In this document: positions 43,676 through 55,600 of the stretch, piece after piece
How positions within the stretch are numbered: position 1 is the first letter of the stretch
How the letters are laid out: every line of letters starts with the position of its first letter
DNA from: Parvularia atlantis
Taxonomy: Eukaryota; Opisthokonta; Rotosphaerida
DNA length: 64,000 nucleotides
Assembly: GCA_943704415.1 (NCBI GenBank)
Contig: CALSCO010000398.1
Location: forward strand, 1 to 64,000
Direction: 5' to 3'
The notes under the pieces: generated by a model
Told to the model about the DNA's origin: nothing
What the model saw: the letters and a program-made list of their open reading frames with translations, nothing else
Database searches by the model: none
Translations under genes and position numbers: made by a program

Positions 43676-46600
43676 TCACGCCATGACGGCGACAAGGTCG
43701 TGCGTCAGCAGCTCGTTGCAGTAGCTGCGGTCGCGCGGGTCGAGGCTGAGGCAGTGCAGCAAAAAGTCCACGACGATGTCCGACAAAAAGTCGGGCAGGC
43801 GCGGCGGCTCGGTCATTGACGCGACCTTGAACATGACCTGCGCGCCACGGGGCGACGTCGGCTACGCCCGCGCACACACGGCGCACGCACGCTGAACGGG
43901 TTGTTGCGCTCGGAGCACAGATCGCCGCTGTCGGTGTAGAAGAGCCAAGGCAGGCGGCCCGTCAGCATCTCAAGCACGACGCAGCCGAGCGACCAGATGT
44001 CGCAGCGGCGCCCGCGCTTCTCGTTGCGGATGGCCTCGGGTGACATGTACGCTGGCGTGCTGCGGCCCGGCTGAGCGCGCTACTCCCGCGCAAAAGGCGT
44101 CCCGTTCACGCACCCGCGCACGCTCCGAAACTCGCCCGTGATCGTCTGCAGCTGCGCCATGCGCACCGAGTCGCCAAAGTCGGCCAGCTTGATCAGGCCG
44201 TTGCCGTCCAGCAGCACGTTGGCGGCTGCGGTGCCGAGTCAGAACCGTACAGCCGGCGCAAGCCGCACGCACTCTTGACGTCGCGGTGAATGATGTGGTG
44301 GCTGTGCAGGTACTCGAGCGCGAGCAGCATCTGGCGCGTGTAGCAGCTTGCGACTCGCTCGGGCAGCGGGCCGTACTTGCGCAGGAGCGCGGCGAGCGAG
44401 CCGCCCGCGGCGTGCTCGAGGAACATGTTGAGCTGGTTCTCCTCCCACTCGCTGCGTGCGGCTCAAAGTCAGCAACGGCGCTGTTCTCAAGAGGCGCGCA
44501 CGCACCACCCGTAGTACTTGAGGATGTGCGGGTGCGTGAGGCTCTTGAGCACGTCCAGCTCCTGTTCGATCTGCTTGAGCGTCTTGACCTCCTCGGGCGA
44601 CGTCGGGCGCTTAAAGGCAATCTGCCGCGCGCGCGCCACGCTCAGCCGTCCGCTGCACGCGCTGCGCCGACCGACCTGCTTCATCGCCAGCAGCATGCCG
44701 TTGCGCAGGTCGAGGACGGCGTAGCACGTGCAGCTCGCGCCAATGCCGAGCACGGGCCCGCGCCGCCAGCTCGAGTTGGCGTTGAAGCCCTCGAGCCGGG
44801 GCAGCGCGGTCGGGAGCGGCACGGCGGGGCTGCCCTTGCTCATCGCCTGCGGCCGTGCTCAGCAAAATCAGGCGTGTGAACAATCGCACGCGCACCGGAG
44901 CGGCGGGCAGATCGATTGTCAGCTTCCTGGCCAGCTGGCTGGCCTTGTCGTCCTCGTTGATGGCCGGGCTGCCGCGCGGTGCATGCTTCTTGTCCAGCGC
45001 CATGTCGCGCACCGTGATTTGGTCGACTAGGCGCGGTCGGAGGCGGTCCGGCGACGCCACGTCCTTGCCGAGCATGGCCATGCCCCGCAGCAGGTCGGGC
45101 GTCGGCGGCGCGTTCTCGCTCGGTGGGGGCGCAGCCGGCGTCGGCTCCGGGATCGGCTGGCGCCCCTCGGCCTGCTCCTCGGCCGCGATGCGCTCGATGC
45201 ACGTTAGCTGCGGCGCGGGCGCGGCCTCGGGTGCGGCCGGTGCGGGCGCGGGCGGCAGCTGCGGCAGCGCCAGGCTGCTGACAGTGAGCAGGCGCTTGTC
45301 GAGCGTGCGGCGGATCATCGGCTTGAGCGCGGCAAGGAACGTGCGCAGCGTGGTCATGCCCGTGGTCGAGCGCCGCGCAATCTCGGCGCTGCCGCCGCAG
45401 CAGCGTCAGCAATGCCGGCAGCGGTGCCGTCCGCGCGCACGCACACTGTCTGGAGCAGCTTGGCGGCGCACTCGCGCACCGAGTCGTGCTCGTGGTCAAT
45501 GCTGGCCGCGAGGAACTCGAGCAGGGGCTTCTCGATCTCACCCAGCGGCTCGGGATTCTGCAGCGCCTCAGCAAACTCGCCCAGGAACTCGTTCAGCGCG
45601 GCGAGGAGCAGCTGGCGTCGGGCATAAGCAGCCGCGCACTGTAGCGCATATACACACCTCCAGCCGCCCGAGGTACCACCGCCACGACTGCGCGAGCGTC
45701 TGCGATGGCATGGCGACGCACATCGGCGCAAGGAAGGCGATGCCGTAGTGGCCGTCGCGGGCCATGTTGAGCAGCTGTCCCGCACGCGAGGATCAGCGGT
45801 GCCGGTGCGGCAGCGGACGCCGGCGCACCTCGTCGACCGTGCGCGTGACAAAGCGGCTCTGGGCGCGCTCGCTGTGGCGCGTCATGATATCTTCGACGAC
45901 CGGCCGCAGTAGTGCGTGCACTTGCTTGGCCGCGGCGGGCATCGCCACGCGCGTCGGGATGAAGCTCGAGTAGACATAGCGGAACAGGGCGAGGAATGAG
46001 ACATAGACCTGCGCCGCGCGCACGCGGCCGTGAGATGTGCCAATGGGGCGAGACGTAGACGGCGCACCTTGTAGACAGAGTCGCTGACGACGGTCTTCAT
46101 CATCGTCAGGGTCGTCTCGAGCATGGCCAGGCTGGCGGGGCCGGTGAGCGGCGCGCACGGCAGCAGGGCGCGACGTCGCACCTGTCTGCGCTCTCGGGCA
46201 GGGCGCGCAGCTGCTTCTCCATCGCCAGCAGGGCGGCCTCGCGCCCCTCCCAGTTCTTGGACAGGATGCACGAGATCACGCGCATGTCGTAGAAATGCCG
46301 CCACGGCCGCAGCTGGTCCATCTGCGCGGGCGTGGGCAGCTCGACGACAGGAAGGACGTCCTTGCGCAGGCTCCCGCTGTCGCCGTCGACTGTTGTGTGC
46401 GCGCGTGAGGCCTCTGGCGCGCCGTGCGCATGCATGCGCGGCACGCACGCAGCTCGGCGAGCAGGTTGATCCGGCCGACCGACTGCTTCTCCGTCGGCAG
46501 GTCGCCCTCCCAGTCGGCGCGGCAGAGCGGGCACCAGATCGTCTGCGACAGGCGCCGGCGCTCCTGGGCCCAGACCATCATGCACTTATCGTGCAGCCTG

Positions 46601-47344
46601 CCGCCGCGTCAGCGGGGGCCGGGCACCAGCGATCGGGCCGCCGCCGCGCGTACCGGTTGCCGCAGCCCTTGGTGCAGCGCACGAGCGGCGCGCCCGAGTG
46701 CAGCGGCAGTAGGCAGATCGGGCACTCGTCCTTGCTGAGCTCGTCCGGGCGCTCCTCGCGCAGGTGCCCGCGCGTCATGTTGTACCGCTCCTCCTGCGCC
46801 CGCGGTCAGCGCCACGAGGCCCCGTCCGTACTCGCGCCCCGCGGCCCGCACCGCGCGGCGGATGAGGCCGTCGACCTGGAAGTCGCGCAGGACGTCGTGG
46901 CGCAGGATCGGGTCGGACGGCTCAACGCGCAGCACGCGCAGCATGACGAAGAGCAGGTGCACGCAGTGGTGCCGGTTGCAGTTGCATTGCTGGCGGCGGG
47001 CGCGCGGGCGCGCGGGCGTGAGCGCGTGAGCGTGTGTGACGGCAGGAGGGAGGGATTACCTGCGGACCGAGGATCACGCGGAACTTCTCGTACAGCGTGT
47101 CGTTGCACACGACGAACGCGTACGGCCCGCTCTGGCGCAGCAGGTACAGCGGCGCGTGCAGCGCTGCCGGCGTGCGCGACCGTCGGCAGCCCGCGCGCGC
47201 GGACGGAGCGGGAAGGACGCGCGCGCACCCTGCTGGATCCGCTCTTCCAACTGTCGCTGGCGGTTGGCGTTGCTGGCCGCGATGGCCGTCGCGGCGGCCG
47301 CGGTCGCGCTCGGCTGCAGCAGCTGCAGTGGTTGCTGCTGTGGT

Positions 47345-47377
<33 letters not shown>

Positions 47378-47424
47378 GCAGCGCCCGCGCCCTGCAGAGA
47401 CGCCTTGGCGCGCTGTTTCTTCAT
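43676..47424 (-). CDS. MAP3K1: MEKK1-like MAP kinase kinase kinase: SWIM, RING, ARM-like and kinase domains
   Basis: This is a multi-domain kinase with the layout of animal MEKK1. ATG 47424 (MKKQRAKASLQGAG), then a poly-Gln run. A SWIM-type finger follows (YAFVVCNDTLYEKFRVILGPQ, then CNCNRHHCVHLLFVMLRVL, 47125-46920). A RING finger (DECPICLLPLHSGAP...CTKGCGNR, HDKCMMVW, WCPLCRADW; 46720-46510) should give E3 ligase activity. HEAT/ARM-like helices span 46330-45330, and a Pro/Ala linker follows. The kinase domain is at 44840-43676: P-loop GIGASCTCYAV, Lys in LLAMKQV, HRDVKS and NVLLD, DFG in LADFGDS, YMSPEAI, CDIWSLGCVVLEM, and DPRDR near the end. All catalytic residues are present, so it is probably active. 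TGA is at 43678-43676. About 13 introns. Confidence 0.9.
47348..47382. repeat. CTG/CAG trinucleotide repeat (poly-Gln in MEKK1-like kinase)
   Basis: On the plus strand a GCT/CTG repeat of about 10 units encodes a Gln run near residue 16 of the kinase read from the minus strand. Confidence 0.85.
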
Positions 47425-47472
47425 GTATGCAGTGCACTTGGAATTCGAAGTACAAGTGCTGCTAGTAGTAGC

Positions 47473-48925
47473 CTAGTTGTCGTCGGCGAGGACGTCCGAG
47501 CTGCTGAGCTGGTCGCTGCGCGCACGCACACACGGTGAGAGAGGACGTACGGGCGCGTGCGCAGTCAACGGACCCGGCCAGCTTAAGCTGCGCCAGCTGC
47601 GCTTCGGGCGGGACGTTGTCGTCCTGCTGGGAGCCAGCGGACGCCCGGGCCGAGAGCACGTCGATGTACTTGGACTTGAACGTGCCGCCCATGTTCCTTC
47701 CGCGCGATGCGACGCGTGTCGGGCGAGTGCGTTGCGCGGAGCGGCCGCAACGTCGCACCACTCCGCCGGCAGCAGCGACACGTCGATGTGCTTGGCCAGC
47801 TTCTCCTTCCACTCGCCGCCGTACACCTGCGTTCCCCGCGCGGGCGTCAGTCGCGCAGCAGGCGTGCTGGCGTGCGCGAGCCTTGAACTTTTCGAGCGTC
47901 TTGCGTGCGATGAAGGGCTTGGCGAGGTTGAAGGTTAGCTTGAACAGCATGCCCGTATTGAGCAGCACCTGCGCCCGCGCGTCACGACAGTGCAGGCACG
48001 TGGTGTGTAAGCGCACGCACGGCGCGGCAGAGCGTCTCCGGGTAGTGCTTGCGGAACGCTGTGTGCGCGGCGCGATGAGCGACGGACGAGTGCGACGCGC
48101 CGCGCACCCTCCAGAACCGGCGTCCAGATGTGCGTCGCGGTCATCGAGCCCCAAGTGGCGCCTGCGCACACACGGTCAGGGCCGCCGCATGCGACGTGAG
48201 CACGCGCACCGCTGTAGTTGAGGATCGCAAACATCGTCTGGTTGTCCTCGAGCATGTGCACGCCGTCCTCCATCACTGCCACAAAGTACCTGCGCGCGGT
48301 GAGCAGCACGGCGCGGTGCGACGACGCCGCGTGGCGCACTTAAAGTGCACGTCGAGCGAGACCGTGCGGCCGTCAAACATCTCGACCCAGTCGAACGTGA
48401 CGACGTCGCCGGTCTTGGTGCGGAAGGGCGACAGCAGGTACACGGGGCTGCAGCCGGGCTGGGTGCGCAGCGCGTCGCTGTGCGTGCGTGCGAGCGTGCG
48501 TGCATCGGCGGACAGGCGCGCGCACGGCGCTGCCACGCACGCGTCGAAGCGGCCCTTGTCGAGCCCGATGCTCACACGCCACTCCATCGTCTCGCGGAAG
48601 CGCGGCAAAGCCTTCTCAACGTCAAAGCCGTCGCGCTGCAGGAAGCGCAGGAGATACCTGGCGGCCGTGCGTCAGGCGGCACCACGGGGCCTAGCGCACG
48701 CCCGCACCGATCCTTGAACGCCTGCTCGCGCAGGCAACGCTTCACCGTCTCGTCGGCCGAGTCGGCGCGGAACAGCTCGCGCGTGCGCTCCTCAAACTCG
48801 TCAAAGGCCTGCGCACCGCGGCTCAGTCTGCAGCCGCGACAGCCGCGGCGGGCAGGACCCGCGCTCACTTTGCGGCGCGGCGCGTCCAGCGCGGTGACCA
48901 TGGCACGTGGGTGACCGTCGGCCAT
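47473..48925 (-). CDS. CRAL-TRIO (Sec14-like) lipid-transfer protein
   Basis: This is a single-domain Sec14-type protein that should bind phosphatidylinositol or another hydrophobic ligand in the cytosol. ATG 48925 (MADGHPRAMVTALDAP); an in-frame ATG at 48902 is an alternative start. The N-terminal helices carry FDEFEERTRELFRADSAD, then RYLLRFLQRDGFDVEKALPRF (48655-48600), the CRAL-TRIO-N signature. The lipid-binding core reads GCSPVYLLSPFRTKTGDVVTFD, then YFVAVMEDGVHMLEDNQTMFAI. It continues with FRKHYPETLCRAV...LLNTGMLFKLTFNLAKPFI and GGEWKEKLAKHIDVSLLPAEW, the conserved closing segment. The tail ends SSSDVLADDN, with TAG at 47475-47473. About eight introns. No GOLD or RhoGAP domain is attached. 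Confidence 0.88.
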
Positions 48926-50394
48926 GGTGTCATTAATTTCGACGCGACCGTGGCAGGGTGGGCGTTGTCACGCGACGACGTCGCGCGCGTGCTCGACGCG
49001 GCGGGCGCGGTGGCGCCGGGCCCGGCCGGGCGCGCGTTCGCCTTCTCGCGGCACGACGCACCCGGGCGCAGCGACGTCTACATCGTGTCGTGTCTTGTGC
49101 CGGACGCCGCGCGCCGCCCCGCGTTGCTCGCGCTCAAGGTTGTGCAGCCCCAGGCGCGCGCGCGCGTGGCGGCCGAGGCGACGCTGCTGCGCTTCCTGGG
49201 CGCGCACAGCTCCGGCTGCTGCCCGCGCCTCGTCGGACACGACGACCGCGGCACCGTCCTGCCGTCGCGCGCCGGCTGGCTGCTGATGGCGTACGTCCCG
49301 GGCGTGCAGCTGACCAAGGTGTGCCACACATTGCATGCGCCACACATTGCACGCGCCGCACCGCCCGACGCCGGCCGCGCACGCGCAGATCTTTGGCGAG
49401 CGGGCGCAGCGCCAGCGCTTCTCGGACGCGCAGCGCCAGCGCTGCTTGGAGCAGCTGGCGGACGTGCTCGTCGCCTTTAAGCAGTTTGAGCTTGTGCCCG
49501 AGCCGCCCGTGACGCGTCTGCTGGCTGGCAGCTTCGAGCGGCTCACGCTCGTGAGCGCGGCGGGGCCCGGCCAGCGCCCGCGCGTGGCCGTGTCGGTCGT
49601 GGGCGACGCTGACTCGGGCCGCGGGCCCTGGGCCGACCTCAGGGCGTACGCGCTCGGTGCGTCGCTGGCGAGCTTCGCGCGGTGCGCAAGCGTGCTAAAG
49701 GGCGCGCCTCAGACGTAATCGACATGCGCATCCAGCAGGCCGCGCGCCTGCATCACAGGGATCGGCCGTTTCACGAAAGGCGCGTGCGGGCTGCGCGGGC
49801 TGCCCCGCTTGCACTGGGCTGAGCTGCTGTGCGCGCGGCAGGATGGCCAAGCTGCTGCGCCAGGCGCAGACGTCGTTGCGCGCGCGCGAGTTCAACCTGC
49901 CGCCCGTGGCGCGCATCATGCACGCGGGTGCGTGGCGTTGCGCCCCATGTTGTTTTGATGGCCGCACGCTAACAGCGCGCGCAGACTTTGGCCTGCACAA
50001 CATCCTTGTCGACCCGGCCACGCTGCGAGTGACGGGCCTGATCGACTGGGAGTGGGCAAGCGTGGGCTTCCACGAGATTGACCTGGAGGACTTGATGGAC
50101 CAGTTCCAGCTCGACGAGCACGAGCGGCACGCGCTCGTCGCGGCCATCGAGCAGCGCTGGCAACAGCTGAGCCCGGCGTCGGTGTCGGTCTTTGACGACA
50201 CGTCCTCGGCCGACGAGGTGCAGTTGCGACGCAACGTCGTCAAGCTGATCGACGCCGCCTTTGCCTTTGCGCACTGCCACGAGTGGTTCGACGCCGAGCA
50301 GCTGGCCGCTTTCAAGACGCGCGAGCTTGAGCCGGAGCTGCGCGAGGTCTGCACGCTCCTGGGCGTGCCCATCGTCGACATCTTGCACGCGTAA
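48911..50394 (+). CDS. Aminoglycoside-phosphotransferase-fold kinase-like protein (start uncertain)
   Basis: The C-terminal half is clear. LPPVARIMHA-DFGLHNILVD (49900-50012, spliced across an intron at about 49929-49986) matches the APH catalytic loop H-x-D-x5-N-x-x-x-D. VTGLIDWEWAS follows (50030-50060), with the metal-binding Asp. Upstream, LALKVVQPQARARVAAEATLL has the expected Lys and Glu of the small lobe (49130-49185), and WLLMAYVPGVQL is the hinge. Such fungal/protist APH proteins phosphorylate small molecules or are of unknown substrate. The stop is TAA at 50392-50394. The N-terminal frame has no ATG before residue 100 or so. The coordinate given begins at a GTG in the open frame, and the true first exon is unresolved. 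One intron, at about 49779-49841, needs a GC donor. Confidence 0.7.
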
Positions 50395-50439
50395 CACGCC
50401 GTCCTTTTCCCGCATGTACAACACACGCGTTGAACACGA

Positions 50440-52376
50440 TCACGACTGCGGTGCGCCCAGCGGCACTACCGGGAAGCGCACGGTCGTCGAGAGCATGAAC
50501 GAGAGGTCGGGTAGGCCGTTGACAAACTGCTGGCCGCGCTCGCTAAGCCCGGAGCGGTTCAGCAGAGCGGGTAGGAATAAGCTACGCGTCGGCGTCGCCG
50601 CCGTCACCGTGACCGCGGGCGCAGCCGGCGCCGCAGCAAACGCCTCAAAGTCCTTAAAGCTAATCGACGACGCCAGCGGCTTACCCGACGGTGCAGCCGC
50701 GACCGGGGTGCTTGTCGAGGCGAACGCGCCAAAGTCGTCGTCGTCGTCGTCCGTCGCAGACGTGAACGACAGCGGTGCGGCGGACGAGAGCGCGGCGGCA
50801 GACAGCGCGGCGGCGGGCGAGAGCGCGGCGGCAGACGGCGGCGAGAGCGCGGCGGAAGACGGCGCAGGGGTCGCGTCAAAGCCAAAGTCGAGCGAGAGCA
50901 GGTCGGCTGCGGCGCTGCTGATGAATGCGGCCGACATGCTGCTGGTCGAGCGCACGTTGGGTGAGGGGGCGCTAGAGCCGGCAAAGTCGTCCATGTCGAG
51001 CAGGTTGACGACCGCGGGAGCTAGTACGGCGGGAGACGTGGTGCGAGGCGAACCGGCCGCGGCTCCCTTGGCGCCTGTGCGCACGGCGGCAGATGCCGCA
51101 GAGGCTGCAGGACGCGCCGTGACGACCGCCGGCACAACCGGCTTACGCGAGGCCGAGGCGGTTGCCGCTGCAGCGGCACGGGATTGCGTCGCGGCAGACA
51201 ACGCGGACGAGGGGCTCACGCGGACCTGGCCAAAGTCCATCTTGCGCACGGCGGGCGTCGAGACGGGCTTGGCGAGCAGCTCGGGCGTCACGCCCAGGCG
51301 GGCCAGGTAAGCGCTGCGCACGGCGGACGACTTCCACGTGAACGCGCTCGAGATGGTCGGCGTGCCCGGTGCTGACAGGCCCGCTGACCAGACCGCACTC
51401 GATGCCAGGAGCTGCATCAGCGGAATCACGTCGGAGCCGTCGACAGCGCCCGCGGTCAAAGGCGCAGCACTGCGCGCGACGCCTGCGTGACCGCTGTGTC
51501 AGCCCAGCGTGTCTCTCGTCACAGTGGCGCGCACCGCTCAGCCGCTCGGCGACGCTTGCGAATGTCAACGCGAGCGCAGGCTGAACTGCGGGTGCCGTGC
51601 TCGTTGACGGGGCAGCCGGGACCGCGGCAAAGTCGTCAAAGTCGTCGGTGGCTGCTGCTGGCGCTGTTGCTGGTGCCGTTGGAGCTGCCGCAAAGTCGTC
51701 GAAGTCGTCTGCTGCTGCGGGCGGCGCTGCAGGTGCGGTCGCAAAGTCGTCAAAGTCGTCCTCGACCGGTGCAGGCGCAGACGTCGGCACAGGCTGTGAG
51801 CCGAACGCGCCAAAGTCGTCCTCGACCGGTGCAGGTGCAGGCGCAGACGCGGGCTGCGAGCCGAACGCGCCAAAGTCGTCCTCGACCGGTGCAGGCGCAG
51901 AGATGGGCGCGGGCTGCGAGCCGAACGCGCCAAAGTCGTCCTCGACCGGTGCAGGCGCAGAGATGGGCGCGGGCTGCGAGCCGAACGCGCCAAAGTCGTC
52001 CCCGACCGGTGCAGGCGCAGGCGCAGACGCGGGCTGCGAGCCGAACGCGCCAAAGTCGTCGTCGTCGTCGACCAGCGCAGGTCCAGACGCAGACGACGGC
52101 GCAGTCACTTCCTTGGCCGGCGCGATGGGCGTCACTGGCCCACCCGCTGCGCCAACCGCGTGCAGCGGCGTGAGCGGCACGGCCGCGTCGAGCGACGTGA
52201 AGTCGCCAAAGTCGTCGTCGTCGCCGTCCGCCGCCGGGTGCTTTATGTGGGTGTAGTCGGCGCTGATGTCGCCCGCACCCGCCGCGGGCGTCTGCCGGCA
52301 TGCTCAGCGCCGGCAGCAGGCTGAGCGAGCGCGCGCGCACCTGCACAAACTCGTCGTCGTCGAGAGCGTCGGCCAT
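50440..52376 (-). CDS. Aftiphilin-like AP-1/clathrin accessory protein with tandem DDFGAF repeats
   Basis: This is a largely disordered protein whose N-terminal half is packed with acidic-Phe motifs. ATG 52376 (MADALDDDEFVQV), then DDDDFGDFTSLD, six 20-residue repeats built on (V/D)DDFGAFGSQP, and three DDFDDFA units. DFGxF/DFxDF motifs bind the gamma-ear of AP-1 and of GGA adaptors. Past an intron (about 51550-51460), the segment FTWKSSAVRSAYLARLGVTPE (about 51350-51290) resembles the clathrin-binding-box domain of aftiphilin and its fungal counterparts. More motifs follow (NLLDMDDFAG, a clathrin-box-like LLDMD; DDDDDDFGAF; ISFKDFEAF). TGA is at 50442-50440. Only two introns. Expected role: trans-Golgi/endosome clathrin-coat traffic. 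Confidence 0.78.
51735..52068. repeat. 60-bp tandem repeat, about 5.5 copies
   Basis: A coding minisatellite with exact 60-bp period. Each unit contains GCCAAAGTCGTCCTCGACC (plus strand) or a one-base variant and encodes one 20-residue DDFGAFGSQP-x10 block of the aftiphilin-like protein. Copies are nearly identical, with small blocks swapped among them, which points to recent unequal exchange or slippage. Confidence 0.95.
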
Positions 52377-52445
52377 ACTGCGAGTTGTAGGAACTCTGCC
52401 ACAGCTACACGTCGAACAAGCAGACCTCGCTCGCACGCGCGCGCC

Positions 52446-55326
52446 TCAGTCGACCTTCACTGCGCTGTAGATCTTGATCACAAAGTAGTAGCACGAGAAG
52501 AAGCCGATCGTGCCCGTGCACAGGAAGAAGACCAGGCACGCGACGATGATGTCGGTGAAGTAAATCATCGCGGGGATGACCTGGGCCGCGCGCATCAGCA
52601 GGCCGGTCACACACCGCGCGCGCACGTGCGCACCTGCGAGATGTCGAGCCGCGAGATGTAGTAGAAGACCGCGTACAGGAAGATGTAGAACGACGAGCTG
52701 CTCGAGACGAAGAACGAGCGCCACCACCAGTTGTAGTCCTGCCGGCACGTGAGACGCGCCAGGCGCGGTGCGGCGTGCGCACCTCGCCGCACAGCGTGAA
52801 GTAGATGATGACGATGGTGATCTCGACGCAGGTGATGACGAGAATCGCGCACACGATCGCCAGGAAGCCGTACATGTAGTAGTACTGGTCCTGCCACACC
52901 GACTTCATTACGAAGAACAGCTCGATAAACACGACCGCAAACGGCAGCAGGCCGCCGATCGCGACGCTGCGCGCGCGCGCGCGCCCGTCAGCACACGTGC
53001 AGCGGGCGAGCAGCGGCCGCGGCACCTGGCCGGCGTGGTGAGGAACCAGCTGACCTCGGGGATCTGGCGCGGGATCTGGTTGGTGCGCACGGGGTGCTCG
53101 ATGACCTGTTGCGCCCGTCAGCGGTGCACCCGCGCAGGCGCGCTGGCATGCCTTCTTCTTCTGCCCAAAATACGCGCCGATGAATGCCAGCGGCAGCGAG
53201 ATGCCGAACCAGAGCAGCAGGATGGCCACCATCGTGCCTGCAGCCGCCTCAGCGCGCCGCCCAGCGCACGCGGCTGCACGTACCGAACGGGATGGCCGAA
53301 GATGACCGCTGCGACCAGATAAACAAGTTGAGCACGAAAAAGATCAGGCCAATGATGCCCGGGAAGAGCGTCGCGGTCTGGCGAGACGCATCAGTGCGCG
53401 CGTCCGTGCGCACCCGCAAGCACGCACGAGGAACGCGTTGCCCGGCCAGTTGGGGCCCTTGAACACCTTGTAGATGCGCGCGCTGTAGTAGCCGCCAAAT
53501 GCGCTGCGGGCCACGATCGCGTCAGCCGCGCACACGCAGCGCGCGCACGCCGCGGCCGCACCCCATAAACACAAACAGGAAGACCGCGAACGACATCATG
53601 CCGCCACGATAGGACGGGTTGAGCACGCCGACCATCGCGAGCACTGCGGCCGAACACGTGAACGAGGCCCGTGCGCCACGAGAGCACGCACAGACGTTGG
53701 CGACGACCGCGCCGAGGAACTGCACGCCCGAGCCGACCATTACGGCGAGCAGCCAGCCGTGCGCGGGCGGGCGGAACACGTCGCCGTGGACGAGCTTCCA
53801 GCCGGTGACCTCCTCCTGCTCCTCCTGTTGGCGCGGCGCGCGGACGCAGGTCAGCCACCAACAGCACGCTGTACCCGCGCGCGCGCGCGCGCTCGCCTTG
53901 CTGTCCTCCTCGTTGTACGAGTTGATGTCGTTGTTGAGCGTCCGCAGCATGATCACAGCGACCATGGCCGAGAGGAAGAGCAGAATGATGAGCGAGTTGA
54001 CAATCGAGTACCAGTGGATGTTGGGGTCCGAGTTGGCCAGGAAGCGGTCCCAGCGCACGCCCCACGAGATTTCGTCGTCCTGCGCGCGAGCGCGATCAGC
54101 CGGAAGGCCGCGCGGGCCGCACGCCGCTGCGCTTCACCACGCGGAACTCAATCGAGTACGTGTACACGACCGTCGTCTCGGCGTCGGCCACCTCCTGCGC
54201 CTCCATGTCGTCGCTGAACGCGGTCGGGCACGCCGTGCGGTCCCTGCTGCTGATGCTGCGGGCGAGTGTGAGCCGGTGTGCTCGCCGAGGGGGCGCTGCA
54301 GCGCTGCGTACCTGCGCGGGTACACCTCAAAGCCGACGATGCGTGAAAACTCGTCGTCGGGCGAGTCTGTGTTGTACAGGATCGCGATGTTGAAGTGGTT
54401 GTGCAGATACGTCTTCTTGGACGTCTGCGCACAGGGCCCATCAGCGCGCATCCCACACCGCGAGCGTGGCGACGCACCTCGTCCACGTATCCGAGCTTGA
54501 AGCCGGGCTCGTACCTTGCGCACGCCGCGCATTCAGCGTGAGAGCGCGCACAAGCAGCACCGCAACTGTTTCCGGCCGGTCGACGTCGTGCGGAACGGCG
54601 TCGCGCCGGGCATGCTATCGAGGTACCTGTGCAGCCGTTGGGAGCGCGCCTCGCCGAGCGCGTGCAGCGTGCGCTCAACGCACCATTCGACCTTGTACTC
54701 GTTGTTGATGAGCGACGAGACCCACGCGGCCTGGCCGCCCGACAGCACGGCCTTGCACAGGACCTCGCACTGCACGTCCTCGCCAAACTTGATCTGCGGA
54801 AGGGGCGCCCCTCAGAGCGCCGCGCGGCACCACGGCGGGCGCCGCGCGCACGAGGAACGACGACTTGACGAAGCGGTCGCCGCGCAGGACCTCGCCCAGG
54901 TTCTCGCGCACGACCGCGTTGTCGGTCGGGCATACGGGCAGCGACATGTACTCGTACGGCAGGTGTGTCTTGTCCGAGTAGATCTTGTTGTACCACAGGT
55001 CCACGGGGTCCCCGGACTGCGTGCGCGTGTGTGCTTTTGTCAGGGCCACGCCACGTGCGGCCGCGCCGCGTGCCTTGTAGTCCTGTGTGTGTGCGTGCAC
55101 GCGGCGTGGCGAGCGCAGTGGCGGGCAACGGCGTGGCGACGAGGCGGCGGGGCGTGGGCGCAGGCGGGCGGGGTGCGGGCGTGGCGCGGGACGCGCCGTC
55201 AGTGCGGCGGCGCGCTCCGCGCTCGCGGCCGCAACGCACCACCGGCAGGTAGCCCGGCACGTAGAACGCGTGGGCTGCCGTCGCGAGGACGGCCACGAGG
55301 GCCAGCGCGACGACGAAGCTCCGCAT
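52446..55326 (-). CDS. TM9SF: TM9SF/nonaspanin (transmembrane 9 superfamily)
   Basis: This is a Golgi/endosome nine-span membrane protein. ATG 55326 begins with a signal peptide ([20 protein letters not shown], cut near AHA-FYVPGY). The lumenal domain includes [21 protein letters not shown] (the family's VxLxVNKxxSxxTQLPYxY block) and FNIAILYNT, ending [12 protein letters not shown]. Transmembrane helices follow: [124 protein letters not shown], and the last two near 52700-52500. The protein ends KIYSAVKVD; the KxD-type tail at the C-terminus is the family's Golgi-retention signal. TGA is at 52448-52446. About 14 introns. TM9 proteins help in phagocytic adhesion and sorting of Gly-rich membrane spans. 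Confidence 0.94.
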
Positions 55327-55600
55327 CTGCCTGTGCTGTGCCTGCGGGTAATCTGCTGGTGCGCCTCCAGCGTGGCGTGGCGCCGTGTTAGTCGTCGAGC
55401 AAGGGCGCCAGCGGTAGGAGCGGGGCGGGGGGGGAGGGGGGCAGGTTGTGCGTGCGCGTGCGGGGGGAAGGACCGAAGCCACGCGGTACGACAAGGGCAC
55501 GGGCGGGCGCGGGCGCGTGTGGCGACGAGGAGGACGGACGCGACAGCCACGACAGCGAGCGAAAGCTTGACAGACGAAAGTAGCACGTGACTCGAGCAGT
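55327..55600. promoter_or_regulatory. Divergent promoter between TM9SF and the giant receptor
   Basis: A 274-bp gap between two divergent genes for membrane proteins. It holds G-rich runs (near 55420-55440 and 55460) but no recognisable core element. Both 5' UTRs must fit here. Confidence 0.4.

Noticed and set aside
51735-52068. 60-bp repeat considered as a CRISPR-like array
   Set aside because: There are no unique spacers. It is a direct coding tandem repeat in frame with the aftiphilin-like protein.
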